This document shows, one piece after another, positions 33,275-42,341 of a DNA stretch of 52,968 nt. Both the position numbers and the translations under genes were made by a program. A model generated the notes under the pieces. That model was not told the DNA's origin. It saw nothing but the letters and a program-made list of their open reading frames with translations, and searched no databases. Source of the DNA: Fibrobacter sp. (GTDB taxonomy: Bacteria; Fibrobacterota; Fibrobacteria; Fibrobacterales; Fibrobacteraceae); assembly GCA_024398845.1 (NCBI GenBank), contig JAKSIM010000016.1, positions 1 through 52,968 on the forward strand, written 5' to 3'. Numbering within the stretch: the stretch's first letter is position 1; every line of letters begins with the position of its first letter.

Positions 33275-36200
33275 ATGAGCAAAATTAAAGGCTTTTTCTC
33301 TTTTTATGGTTTAGTGTATGCCCAGGTGGCGGCTTCGACTATATGGGTCGCCCTTATGGAACTGGTGTTCAACCGTATGCACCTGGTTCCGGTTTCTTCT
33401 TGGCAGTTTTATGTGTTGCACTTGGTTATTTTGGTGCCTTGTCTTTTGGTGCTTACGCCCGCGGGGTATCTCTCTGACAAGCATCCCAAGGAACGCGTCC
33501 TGTTTTGGACGACGGTTCTTTCTTTGCCGGTGACGCTTTTATTCTTGCTGGCGACCTTTTTAGGAAACCTGCCTCTCGCTTTTGTTTCGGCGGGGCTGTT
33601 TTTTACCTTGCAGGCGTTTTTCTTCCCGGCTAAAAATGGTTACATGAAGGAACTGATGGGCGTTCGCTACCTGTCCAAGGGCAGCGGCATCTTGATGATT
33701 GTGACCTTTGTGAGCATGATTGTTTCGGCGGCTTGCCTGGCTTTGGCTTTTGAGTGGCTGGTTCCCTCGACACTTGATTTTGGAAACCTGATGCAAGCCT
33801 TGTGGCCTATTGCGCTATCCATTCCGGTTCTGGAGTTCATAGGCATTGTTTTTGCCTGGCGCCTCCCGGCCATTGGAGCCTATGACGAGGATTTGAAGTT
33901 CCCGTGGGACCGCTACTTTAACTTTGTTTTTGCTCGCCGCAAGTTCTACAAGTCCTGGAAAAACCGTGCTGTTCGCCAGTCCATCATTGGCCTTAGCATG
34001 TTCTGGGTGATGATATTCCTCATGGTGTTCGTGGTGCAGGACAAGTTCAGTTCTGGTTCGCTTTTGCACCAGGACCAGGCTTCCAATTACGCCATTCTTG
34101 GGGCCACGTTTGGCCTTGTTGCGGGTCTTGCCTACGCCATGAAAATGTCCAAGGCCTTTATTGAAACGGGCCTTATTCCGCTAGGAACCGCGGGTTCTGC
34201 AATCCTCATTTTTGTGATTCCGTTTATTCCGCAGCCCTACAATGCCATTGCTTTTACTTTGCTCGGCTTTTGCGGTGGCATTTACATGCTGCCCATGCTC
34301 TCGATGCTTTTGTACAATACCAAACCGCGTTCGGCGGGCCACGTTCTCTCGATTAGCAATGTGGTGCAGAATATTGCCATTTTGGTTTTTGATCTGCTTG
34401 CTATTGCGGCGATTCGCTATTGGGGCTTCAACCGCATGGATTTGTTCCTGGTGCTTGGCTTTGTTTGCCTTGCGGGTACGGTTTGGGCCTTGTGGGCCTT
34501 GCCGCAAACGATGCTTCGTCAATTGCTGCGCACTTTGCTCTCGGTCCATTACAAGTTCCTGGTGCGGGGCCTTAGGCACTTGCCGTGGGAAGGCCCGGTA
34601 CTTTTGCTTGGAAACCACGTCTCGTATATTGACTGGGCGCTTATCCAGATGTCGAGCCCGCGTCCGCTGCGCATTGTGATTTGCCGCCAATCATACGAAA
34701 AGTGGTACATTCGCTTGCTCTTGTCGCAAATGAACGTGATTGATTTGGACCTCGCTAAACCAGCCGAGGCGATGGAAAAGGCCCGCGAAGCCTTGATGCA
34801 CGGCGAAGCGGTGGTAATGTTCCCCGAAAACGGCCTCTCGCCGACGGGTAACGTGAACCCGTTCCGCCTGGATTACAGCGCTGCCATGGAAGGTGTCGAG
34901 AACCTGAAGATTGTGCCGTTCTACATTCAGGGCTTGTGGGGGAGTAGCTACTCTAACGCGAGTGCCGGTTACCGTACGATTGTGCATTCGGGTGGTCGTG
35001 TGGTTTCTATTGCCTACGGCAAGGCTGTTCCCGCCGATACCAAGCCGGTGCAAATCAAGTGCATGGTGCAGGACCTTTCTATTACCGCGTGGGAAGCTTA
35101 TGACCGTCAGCTTTTGCCTGTCCCGAACAGCTGGATTCGTACGGCAAAGCGCAAACGCAACGCTCCGGTGGTCTTTAGCCCCGACGGTAAGCATTTCTCG
35201 GGCTTCTCGCTTGCGACGGCTGCGCTTTCGTTCAGTAAGATTTTTGATAAACTCACGAAGGGCGAAAAGTGCGTGGGCATTATGATTCCGCCATCTGGCC
35301 CAGGCATCATTGTGAACCTCGCCCTCCTCATTATGGGGAAAACCGTCACGAACTTGAACTACTCCAGTTCTCCCGAGACCATGGATTACTGCTGTAAGCT
35401 CGCCGAAGTCAAGACGATTATTACCTCAAAAATGTTTGTGACCAAGTTGAAGCAAAAGGGCGTTGATATGGACCTCCTTTTGGACAACTACAAGGTCATT
35501 TACATGGAAGACCTCGCGAAGCAGCTCAAGAAGCGCACGCTGACTTTGAACTTCCTCCGCGTGATGTTGCTCCCGGCCTGGTACCTGGAATGGCGCTTTG
35601 TTAAAAAGGTGAACCTGGACGATGTGGCGACGGTTATCTTTAGTTCGGGGTCAGAAGGTAAACCCAAGGGCGTGGAACTTACGCACTTGAACCTTATGGG
35701 CGAAATCAAACAGTGTGCCCATGCCTTGAATCCTGGACCAGAAGACGTATTCCTCGGCATTTTGCCGTTGTTCCATGCGTTTGGCTTTAGCATTTCGACC
35801 ATGATGTGCCTTGTTGAGGGAATCCCCATAGCGACGGATCCGGACCCGACGGATGCCCGACTGGTGGGCCGCGTTTGCGCCCAGTTCAAGGTCACCGTGA
35901 TGATTGCGACGGGTACGTTCCTTAGAATGTGGGGCGGAAGCCGTCACGTGCACCCGTTGATGTTTGCACACTTGCGCAAGATTTACGCCGGTGCCGAGAA
36001 GATTCGCGAGGACGTGCGTACGCTTTACCGCTCCAAGTTCAAGATTGAAATCTTTGAAGGTTTCGGTTGTACGGAAACGACTCCTGTGGCCGCTGTGAAT
36101 ACGTTCGACACGCTTATGGACGACTTTAAGACGGTACTTGTGGGTAACAAGCCTGGAACCGTGGGCGCTCCGCTTCCGGGAACGCAGTTCCGCGTGGTGG

Positions 36201-36727
36201 ACCCGGATACCCTGGAAGAACTTCCGCTGGGCGAAGACGGCCTCCTCTTGATTGGCGGTACCCAGGTGATGAAGGGTTACCTCAAGGATCCAGAACGCAC
36301 GGAGCAGGCGCTAGCCATTATTGATGGTCACCGCTGGTACAAGACCGGCGACAAGGGGCATATTGACGAAGATGGCTTTATTACGATTGTGGACCGCTAT
36401 AGCCGTTTTGCAAAACTCGGCGGTGAAATGGTGAGCCTTGGGGCCGTGGACTTCAAGATTTCGGAAAATCCGGCGTTTGACCCGATAGAACACTTTGCCG
36501 TGGCCGTTCCCGACGGTTCCAAGGGCGAAAAAATTGCCCTGGTGTACTGCGGCGACCCGGATGAAGACGAAATGAAGAAAATGCTCAAGGAAGTAGGACT
36601 CCCGCCGCTGATGCTCCCGAGCTATGTGGTCAAGGTCGACGCTCTCCCCAAGTTGGGCTCTGGCAAGGCGGATGTGCAGACTGGCAAGAAGATTGCCATG
36701 GAGCGCCTTGGCCTTACAAACGCCTAG
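33275..36727 (+). CDS. aas: LplT-PlsC-Aas fusion: lysophospholipid flippase / acyltransferase / acyl-ACP synthetase
   Basis: The 1150-aa protein joins three activities of lysophospholipid repair. Residues about 1-410 form an MFS-type membrane domain (about 12 hydrophobic segments), like the LplT lysophospholipid flippase. Residues about 430-620 form a PlsC-type acyltransferase with NHVSYID (HX4D, His near 448) and FPENGLSPTG. Residues about 650-1145 form an AMP-binding acyl-ACP synthetase with the loop IFSSGSEGKPKG (about 787), GFGCTET, YKTGDKG (about 1022) and KLGGEM. In E. coli LplT and Aas are separate proteins; three-part fusions are known in other bacteria. The ATG has no clear ribosome-binding site. 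It is separated from gene D by a terminator, so it is a separate unit. Confidence 0.92.
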   Translation: MSKIKGFFSFYGLVYAQVAASTIWVALMELVFNRMHLVPVSSWQFYVLHLVILVPCLLVLTPAGYLSDKHPKERVLFWTTVLSLPVTLLFLLATFLGNLPLAFVSAGLFFTLQAFFFPAKNGYMKELMGVRYLSKGSGILMIVTFVSMIVSAACLALAFEWLVPSTLDFGNLMQALWPIALSIPVLEFIGIVFAWRLPAIGAYDEDLKFPWDRYFNFVFARRKFYKSWKNRAVRQSIIGLSMFWVMIFLMVFVVQDKFSSGSLLHQDQASNYAILGATFGLVAGLAYAMKMSKAFIETGLIPLGTAGSAILIFVIPFIPQPYNAIAFTLLGFCGGIYMLPMLSMLLYNTKPRSAGHVLSISNVVQNIAILVFDLLAIAAIRYWGFNRMDLFLVLGFVCLAGTVWALWALPQTMLRQLLRTLLSVHYKFLVRGLRHLPWEGPVLLLGNHVSYIDWALIQMSSPRPLRIVICRQSYEKWYIRLLLSQMNVIDLDLAKPAEAMEKAREALMHGEAVVMFPENGLSPTGNVNPFRLDYSAAMEGVENLKIVPFYIQGLWGSSYSNASAGYRTIVHSGGRVVSIAYGKAVPADTKPVQIKCMVQDLSITAWEAYDRQLLPVPNSWIRTAKRKRNAPVVFSPDGKHFSGFSLATAALSFSKIFDKLTKGEKCVGIMIPPSGPGIIVNLALLIMGKTVTNLNYSSSPETMDYCCKLAEVKTIITSKMFVTKLKQKGVDMDLLLDNYKVIYMEDLAKQLKKRTLTLNFLRVMLLPAWYLEWRFVKKVNLDDVATVIFSSGSEGKPKGVELTHLNLMGEIKQCAHALNPGPEDVFLGILPLFHAFGFSISTMMCLVEGIPIATDPDPTDARLVGRVCAQFKVTVMIATGTFLRMWGGSRHVHPLMFAHLRKIYAGAEKIREDVRTLYRSKFKIEIFEGFGCTETTPVAAVNTFDTLMDDFKTVLVGNKPGTVGAPLPGTQFRVVDPDTLEELPLGEDGLLLIGGTQVMKGYLKDPERTEQALAIIDGHRWYKTGDKGHIDEDGFITIVDRYSRFAKLGGEMVSLGAVDFKISENPAFDPIEHFAVAVPDGSKGEKIALVYCGDPDEDEMKKMLKEVGLPPLMLPSYVVKVDALPKLGSGKADVQTGKKIAMERLGLTNA

Positions 36728-36734
36728 TTGCCGT

Positions 36735-36771
36735 AGAACAGTCCCTATTCCAAGTTGGAATAAGTTGTTCT
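36735..36771. promoter_or_regulatory. Palindrome shared with the giant gene B leader
   Basis: CTATTCCAAGTTGGAATA (36745-36762) is identical to 18 nt of the palindrome at 14018-14036. Here it is framed by AGAACA and TGTTCT, making a longer nested inverted repeat. It starts 8 nt after the aas stop and 85 nt before the FecR gene. No T-tract follows, so a terminator is less likely than a binding site. Confidence 0.65.
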
Positions 36772-36817
36772 GCGTCACTTTGTGATATTCATTGCTTTCT
36801 TTTTAAGTTAAAAAGGA

Positions 36818-36839
36818 CTATTATTATGTAAAATAATAG
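36818..36839 (+). promoter_or_regulatory. AT-rich hairpin in the FecR gene leader
   Basis: CTATTATT and AATAATAG are perfect 8-nt arms around a 6-nt loop, 16 nt before the FecR ATG. It may overlap the -10 region or mask ribosome binding. Confidence 0.45.
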
Positions 36840-36855
36840 TAGTATAAGAGGTCTT

Positions 36856-38460
36856 ATGCAGCAACGTATACCCTTCTTCCGTTTTTGTGTTGCGCTATTG
36901 CTTGTCCCGGCAATGGCTTTTTCGGCGTCTTCCGTAGGTAAGGTGCGTCAGTCCATTGGTGACGTCAAAAGACAAAAAGAAAACCAAAAGGATTGGAAGG
37001 ATCTTCGCGTTGGCGCCAAGGTCTACCAGACGGACTTTGTACGTACGGGTTCGGAAGCTGTTTTGGGCATTGACTTGCCCGATGGCTCCATGCTCAACAT
37101 CGGTGAAAATACCGAAGTCGAAATGTCGAACCTCTTTGAAGATAACGGCAAGGGAGCCTACAGAACCCGCTTGAACATCAAGAAGGGCTACGTGGACTTT
37201 AACGTCAAAAAGCAAATGGAAGAATCCTCCTTTGAATTCAAGACCGGTACGGCTACGGCTTCCATTCGTGGAACGAGCGGCTTTGTCGGTGGTGAAGACG
37301 GCGTGTTCTTCGCAAGCCTTGCCACGGGTAAGTTTGATATCCAGCCGCAAAAGGGTGGGCCAGTGATGCCGGTGATTGCCGGCGAAACGATGTTTGGTTC
37401 CGATTCCCTGGTGACCATGAAGCTTGCGTCGTCTGGCGATAAGCGCTTTGTTAAAAAGCTGACCAGGATTGTGAAGTCCTCGGGCAAGAACGTTTCGGCA
37501 ATGATGAAGGCGGCTCAAGAAGCCGACGCCGCACACCAAAAGGAACTCCAAGAAAATAACTTTACGCTCTCGACCAAGTCTCCGGTAGAAGTTTGCAATG
37601 ATGGACTTACCATTGACGGCTCTTACACAGTGAGTGACCCCAAGGCGACGCTCGTGTTGAAAATTGGTAAATCCTATACGTCCGAAAACCTGATTCGCGT
37701 GGTTGACGGCAAGAGCCATTCGTTCACGCAGAAGATTGCCATTAACGATGCGAACAAGACTTGGAATGAATCCCAGGCCGAATTCGTACTCAAGACATCT
37801 TCTGTTTCGGATAGCAAGGTTATTGAACTGAAGGTTAACAAGACTTGTTCCGAAGTGAACCAGGTCCAGCCGTCGCTCAAGTTCCTCTCTTACGATTCCT
37901 TGAACTGCCAGATGCAGGTTTCTGTGGGCAATATGCAGGATGACGCTGGCATTTTGACTATGGACATTGATGGTGCTACCTCAATCGAAGAGGCCATCTC
38001 CAAGAATGAACAAAAGAGAATTGGCTTGAAGCCAGGTAGCCATACTTACAGCTTTAGTATGAAGGACCAGGCCGAAAATACGGTCACGCTCGAAAAGAAG
38101 CTCGGTTGCTACCCGATGAAGCGCTTTAATGTGAATGTTTACGGCCCTGCTAAGGAAGTTTTGAAAATCCCGCCTCCGCCTCCCTCTAAAGATGGCGAAT
38201 CCCCGATTATCAAGACTCTCCAGTTTAAGATCAAGAGCCCTGAAAATGACCCTGTTTTCTTGTACAAGGTAACCATCAAGCAAAATGGAAAAGTTATTTT
38301 ACAAGAAACGTTGGGGCAAATTCAGTCTCTGGACTATCAGGTTCCGGTGGAACTGAAACGCGATGACAGGAATCATGGCGCTCAGAACCGGTTCGAGATA
38401 GAGGTAAAGCACAAGAGTGGCTTTATCGCCAAGGCTGAAAAGTTTTTTGAGGTCCGTTAA
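36856..38460 (+). CDS. FecR-domain exported protein
   Basis: The 534-aa product has a signal peptide (MQQRIPFFRFCVALLLVPAMAFSAS). A FecR domain at about 30-170 is recognisable by VGKVRQSIGDVK, GAKVYQTDFVRTGSEAVLGI, LPDGSMLNIGENTEVEM and the TATASIRGTSGFVG strand. In sigma/anti-sigma systems FecR is membrane-bound, but many exported FecR-domain proteins are envelope or polysaccharide-related. No transmembrane anti-sigma part or ECF sigma gene is present here. The C-terminal two-thirds has Ig-like beta segments with three or four spaced cysteines (VCNDGLT, TCSEVN, NCQMQ, GCYPM). The stop overlaps the next ATG by 1 nt (TAATG), so the two proteins are translationally coupled and probably work together. 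Confidence 0.85.
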   Translation: MQQRIPFFRFCVALLLVPAMAFSASSVGKVRQSIGDVKRQKENQKDWKDLRVGAKVYQTDFVRTGSEAVLGIDLPDGSMLNIGENTEVEMSNLFEDNGKGAYRTRLNIKKGYVDFNVKKQMEESSFEFKTGTATASIRGTSGFVGGEDGVFFASLATGKFDIQPQKGGPVMPVIAGETMFGSDSLVTMKLASSGDKRFVKKLTRIVKSSGKNVSAMMKAAQEADAAHQKELQENNFTLSTKSPVEVCNDGLTIDGSYTVSDPKATLVLKIGKSYTSENLIRVVDGKSHSFTQKIAINDANKTWNESQAEFVLKTSSVSDSKVIELKVNKTCSEVNQVQPSLKFLSYDSLNCQMQVSVGNMQDDAGILTMDIDGATSIEEAISKNEQKRIGLKPGSHTYSFSMKDQAENTVTLEKKLGCYPMKRFNVNVYGPAKEVLKIPPPPPSKDGESPIIKTLQFKIKSPENDPVFLYKVTIKQNGKVILQETLGQIQSLDYQVPVELKRDDRNHGAQNRFEIEVKHKSGFIAKAEKFFEVR

Positions 38461-41400
38461 TGAGATTGAATAAGAGATGGGTTTGTGTATTTTTGGCTGC
38501 TGTCCCGCTTGCATATGCGGAGGCAGCGCCTTCTGTTCTAGCCGATTCTACGAATGCGGCTGCAGATTCCTCTGCATTGGTCTCTGATGCAAGCGTTTCC
38601 CAAGTGGTGACCACAGAAAGCCAAAAATTAAATGGCGTGGTTTCGGGCTTTTTGAAGGCCGAAGGTTCTCCTTATTTGGTGACCGAAACGTTGCTGCTTC
38701 CCGAGGGAAAGGCGCTTGTGATTGAAGCTGGCGTTGTGCTCGAGTTTGCGGCCGGTGCCGGTTTTGATGTTCAGGGCGGTTCCTTGGCCGTAGTTGGTAG
38801 TGGCGAATCCCCTGTTGTGATGCGTGCTGCACCGGGAACAGCTTCCTGGAATGGTATTTCGGTTACGGGTAACCACAGAATCGATTTCCAGCATGTGAAT
38901 ATCCAGGATGCCGAAGTTGGCGTTGCTGTTGAAAACGGCATGTTGGAAATGAGGAATGTAAACATCGAGGGAACCAGGAATATTGGTGTGTACGCGCGTG
39001 CCGCTTCCGTCAATTTGCAATGGAGCTCCGTGACGCATTCCAAGGGAATTGCTGTTTGGGCGGGTCCGGATGCGTACGTGGATTTGGACGCTACCCGGTT
39101 GACCGATAACTACGTGGGTGTGCTTGCTGGGGAAAAGTCCAATGTTTCTTTGCAGACGTCCAAGATTTCGCAAAACGAATATGGCTTTGTAGATATGGAG
39201 CACAACCGTGTTCACCAGTTGCGCTCGGAAATCAGTCAAAACAAGGTGGGTCTTTTGGCAAACGATGTGCCGGCGGACGACCTGAAGAAAATTTCAACGC
39301 AGAATAATTCGAACTTGACGCAGGGCGTGGGCGTTGTGACCCATGTTATGCCCGAGGAACCGCGCAATCCCAATGCAGAAGCCTTCCGCGCCGCTGTCCC
39401 CCAAAGCACGACTCAGGATGGAGATGAGTGGACTAAGAGTGGCAAGGTGGAATTTGCCGCGGGTTACCATCACGTGAAGGCTCATGACGAGAACTTCTTC
39501 CAGGTTCCGGGCTTGTTTGCGGAACTGAACGCCTACTTGCTTTTGGAATCTGGCAATGGCCGTTCTCTTGAATTTTCCGCGAACCTCACGAGCGATACGT
39601 GGAATCATTTTGACCCGGTGAATGTGCTGGCTGTTTATACCGACGATATGCAGCGCATCGCTGTGGGTAACGTATTCCTCTCGGCTGGTGACATTTACCT
39701 GTCGGGTATAGATTTCTTGGGAGCATCCTACGATTTGAGCCTCTTTAAGAACTCTGCGGGAGAACCGCTGTTTGTGGCCTCTGCATTTGGCGGCGAGACG
39801 CAAAAACCAAAGATTCTTGGTGAACGCAATGAAGACGTTTACAAGGATTACATTGAAGATGGCGAGGCTGATCCGCAAACCTTGATGATGGGCGGTAAGT
39901 TGCGCTGGAACATGCACCGCCGCTTTAACGGAACCTTGGGCTTTATTGGAAGTAAGGATTATTTGGAAGATCCGCTTTTACGCGATGGTAATAGTCCTAA
40001 CGTAAATACGGCATCTCCGCTGCAGTCTTCTAAAACGTTCTTTGCCGATGGAAATTGGCTTTTGTTCCCGGGTGACGTGAAGTTGAACGGCCAGGTGGCT
40101 GTGGGTGCTGCCGACACGGCTAACGCTACGTTGCAGAGAGCCGTAAACAAGGTGTTTGTGGATGCGGGCCTTGACGCTTCGAACCTTTCTAAGCTTCGCC
40201 GTTTGATGGGGAACCCGTCTCTGGTGGATTTACTTACAGAAGAGGAACTTGAAGAATTCTTTGGCGATAACTCCATGATGACCCGTGGCGAAATGCAGAC
40301 GAAGTTGAAAAAACTTTTGAGCGAGGCAAAGTCTGTGAAAAAGGACTTTGACAAAAAAGAGGAATCTCCGGCCGAAATCAAAAGCTGGGATGGCCAGAAT
40401 TTCGCGTTTACGGGGTCTCTCCTTTGGAATTTGGGCAATACCGTTCTTTCGGGTTATGTGCGCTTTGTGGGTTCCGATTTCTATAGTGCGGGCTCTCCGG
40501 ACTTGTTGCAGAATTCCAGAGAGGTGTTCGGTAACCTGGACCAAAAGATATTTGACTTTTGGAAATTGAACTTTAACTATAAGATTGGCGTTGAAAATGC
40601 GGCCCATCATTCTGATTACAACGTGTTTGGCCTTGCGGAAGGTTCCAAGGTGGGAATCGTGCCCGGCGCGGACGATAGCTGGCTCGAAGAGCACGAACAA
40701 GATGAAAGTCGAACACTGCATGAGCACACCATTAACTTGAACAACCTCTTTAAGATTGGAAAGATGTTCGAGATTTCGGCGGGTTATAACATGAACTACC
40801 GCACGCGTAGCACGAACCAGCGCCTGTATGCCGATTATTCTGTGGCGTCGGGAGTCTATAACGATCCGTGGTTTAGCGCTCGCAAGGGAAGTTCTACGAT
40901 TAGTGTTATGGACAATAATGATACGCTTTTGGTGGATTCCGCTCGCTGGGCTGCTTACTACGCTTTGTCCGATGCTCCGTATTTGGCAACGCAGTTTGAC
41001 GAGAATATCATTAGACATACCATTAATCTTGGCGTCAAAATGAATATGCCGAGGAACGTCCTTAAGGTGGGTGGTATTTGGACAATTCGTAGGGACTTGT
41101 CTGAATTCAAACAAGATAATCTTTTGGCCGACTTTGACTTTGAAGATAAGACCTACGGCATTTTGGGCTACTACTTCCATGGTGGCGATTACGTAGAACA
41201 GCGTTACCCGATTTCGTTACTCACGTCGCTTGGCGAAGTGCGCAATATGTTTATGGTGACGCCCCGCTTAAAGACGTACACTCGCGACAATATGGAAGAC
41301 TTTGAGCTTACGGTTTCCGATAACATTACGGTTTCTTTGGCGAAGGATTTTGCAGACGTCGTGATTTCGGGAACGTTTAGGCAGGAGTTCCTGAGTCGTG

Positions 41401-41588
41401 ACGAAGGAGATGAACGTATTGAAGAAAGCGAAATGGACTTGGAAGCTACGGCAACGCTTCGCTTTATGCATACGGGAAACCTGACCTCGGAATGGACCTT
41501 GGGTGGTTACAACGCCTATCGTCCGGACTACAGAGCGGATGAATACCTTGATATTTTCGCGATGGCGTCTATTAACTATTCGTTCTAA
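38460..41588 (+). CDS. Outer-membrane protein with N-terminal beta-helix and C-terminal beta-barrel
   Basis: The 1042-aa product has a signal peptide (cleavage near AYAEAAP). Residues about 55-280 form a right-handed parallel beta-helix of the kind in carbohydrate-binding or lyase-like proteins, with repeated short turns such as GGSLAVVGSGESP, NVNIEGTRNIGV and VTHSKGIAVW. A long region of alternating strands rich in Tyr, Phe and Trp (about 330-1042) looks like an outer-membrane beta-barrel, and the protein ends ASINYSF with the terminal Phe typical of BAM substrates. A charged helical insertion (about 590-640, EEELEEFF...KKDFDKKEE) may be a periplasmic or extracellular plug. It is translationally coupled to the FecR protein. 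Substrate and role are unknown. Confidence 0.8.
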   Translation: MRLNKRWVCVFLAAVPLAYAEAAPSVLADSTNAAADSSALVSDASVSQVVTTESQKLNGVVSGFLKAEGSPYLVTETLLLPEGKALVIEAGVVLEFAAGAGFDVQGGSLAVVGSGESPVVMRAAPGTASWNGISVTGNHRIDFQHVNIQDAEVGVAVENGMLEMRNVNIEGTRNIGVYARAASVNLQWSSVTHSKGIAVWAGPDAYVDLDATRLTDNYVGVLAGEKSNVSLQTSKISQNEYGFVDMEHNRVHQLRSEISQNKVGLLANDVPADDLKKISTQNNSNLTQGVGVVTHVMPEEPRNPNAEAFRAAVPQSTTQDGDEWTKSGKVEFAAGYHHVKAHDENFFQVPGLFAELNAYLLLESGNGRSLEFSANLTSDTWNHFDPVNVLAVYTDDMQRIAVGNVFLSAGDIYLSGIDFLGASYDLSLFKNSAGEPLFVASAFGGETQKPKILGERNEDVYKDYIEDGEADPQTLMMGGKLRWNMHRRFNGTLGFIGSKDYLEDPLLRDGNSPNVNTASPLQSSKTFFADGNWLLFPGDVKLNGQVAVGAADTANATLQRAVNKVFVDAGLDASNLSKLRRLMGNPSLVDLLTEEELEEFFGDNSMMTRGEMQTKLKKLLSEAKSVKKDFDKKEESPAEIKSWDGQNFAFTGSLLWNLGNTVLSGYVRFVGSDFYSAGSPDLLQNSREVFGNLDQKIFDFWKLNFNYKIGVENAAHHSDYNVFGLAEGSKVGIVPGADDSWLEEHEQDESRTLHEHTINLNNLFKIGKMFEISAGYNMNYRTRSTNQRLYADYSVASGVYNDPWFSARKGSSTISVMDNNDTLLVDSARWAAYYALSDAPYLATQFDENIIRHTINLGVKMNMPRNVLKVGGIWTIRRDLSEFKQDNLLADFDFEDKTYGILGYYFHGGDYVEQRYPISLLTSLGEVRNMFMVTPRLKTYTRDNMEDFELTVSDNITVSLAKDFADVVISGTFRQEFLSRDEGDERIEESEMDLEATATLRFMHTGNLTSEWTLGGYNAYRPDYRADEYLDIFAMASINYSF

Positions 41589-41685
41589 TAAATAGGTTTA
41601 TAGCGTGCCGTATATCTTTTTCGGGTGACTTTAGACGATATAGGCAAAAAAACGAAAAATTTTTAATTTTTTTTAAGAAAATGCC

Positions 41686-41715
41686 TTGACAAATTATTTG
41701 TAATATCTATATTTG
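41686..41715 (+). promoter_or_regulatory. Promoter of tRNA-Asn
   Basis: The consensus TTGACA is separated by 16 nt from TATATT, extended to TATATTTG. It lies 17 nt before the tRNA and is the clearest promoter in the window. Confidence 0.9.
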
Positions 41716-41732
41716 AGCCCGTCAACAGACGA

Positions 41733-41805
41733 TGCTTCATAGCTCAGTTGGTAGAGCCCGCGACTGTTAATCGCGTTGTCCTTGGTTCGAGTCCAAGTGA
41801 AGCAG
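41733..41805 (+). tRNA. tRNA-Asn (anticodon GTT)
   Basis: The 73-nt cloverleaf has acceptor arms TGCTTCA/TGAAGCA with discriminator G, D-arm GCTC/GAGC, anticodon stem CGCGA/TCGCG with loop CTGTTAA (anticodon GTT), and T-arm CTTGG-TTCGAGT-CCAAG. CCA is not encoded. It has its own promoter and a strong terminator, so it is a single-gene unit. Confidence 0.97.
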
Positions 41806-41809
41806 CTTG

Positions 41810-41842
41810 GAACCCCGTTCGAAAGAACGGGGTTCTTTTTTT
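41810..41842 (+). terminator. Intrinsic terminator of tRNA-Asn
   Basis: GAACCCCGTTC-GAAA-GAACGGGGTTC is a perfect 11-bp stem with a GAAA tetraloop, followed by T7. It starts 5 nt past the tRNA. Confidence 0.97.
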
Positions 41843-41883
41843 GTATGAACTGAAAATTATTGGCTAGCTAGATGGGGTGAAAA

Positions 41884-41901
41884 TTTTTTTTTGGGGGGGG
41901 G
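41884..41901. repeat. T9G9 double homopolymer upstream of the small exported protein gene
   Basis: Nine T are followed by nine G, 18 nt before a TATATTTTG box and 30 nt before the ATG at 41932. The tract falls in the region where the -35 element and spacer should be. Length changes could alter promoter spacing. Confidence 0.85.
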
Positions 41902-41931
41902 CGTAAGACTATTGTTTTGTATATTTTGACC

Positions 41932-42333
41932 ATGATCAAGAAACTTCTTATGGCCATTCTCGCCGCGGCCGCCTTTGCGCTTGCCGCAGAACCCGTCACC
42001 GTCGAAGCCCGCCTTACGGAAATCCCGGGCAAGATGCCTTCGAACGACCTCTACAGTTACGTGTACGTTTTCAAGTACAAGGTGCTGAAGGTGGTTTCCG
42101 GTTCCCTGGACGCCAAGGAAATTCTGGTGGGTGTGTATAACCCGCTGATTGCCCGCGGCAAGGTCACTGACAAGATGGCCGACAAGTCCAAGGGCAACGT
42201 GAGCGAATTCAAGGCGAAGGCAAAGCACACGCTCAAAATCGTTCCGCTGGAAGGCAACTGGGACGGCGCTGTTGAAGACGAATACTTCGACGATGAAAGT
42301 TCGCGCTACCTTGCCATAGAGGTGAATGAATAA
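41932..42333 (+). CDS. Small exported protein next to the MBOAT gene
   Basis: The 133-aa product has a signal peptide (MIKKLLMAILAAAAFALAAEP). The mature part is beta-rich: VTVEARLTEIPGKMP, YVYVFKYKVLKVVSG, KEILVGVYNP, then KHTLKIVPLE and DDESSRYLAIEV. It resembles, by eye, small periplasmic proteins found beside MBOAT O-acyltransferase genes; this is a weak inference. No ribosome-binding site is seen. The TATATT box ends 6 nt before the ATG, which suggests a leaderless mRNA. An in-frame TTG 15 nt upstream is unlikely. It is followed by the repeat-rich spacer and MBOAT. Confidence 0.75.
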   Translation: MIKKLLMAILAAAAFALAAEPVTVEARLTEIPGKMPSNDLYSYVYVFKYKVLKVVSGSLDAKEILVGVYNPLIARGKVTDKMADKSKGNVSEFKAKAKHTLKIVPLEGNWDGAVEDEYFDDESSRYLAIEVNE

Positions 42334-42341
42334 GAGTAAGC

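Noticed and set aside
41600..41660. Possible terminator after the FecR/barrel operon
   Set aside because: TATATC/GATATA can pair, but a bulge interrupts the stem and the T-tract is on the wrong strand.
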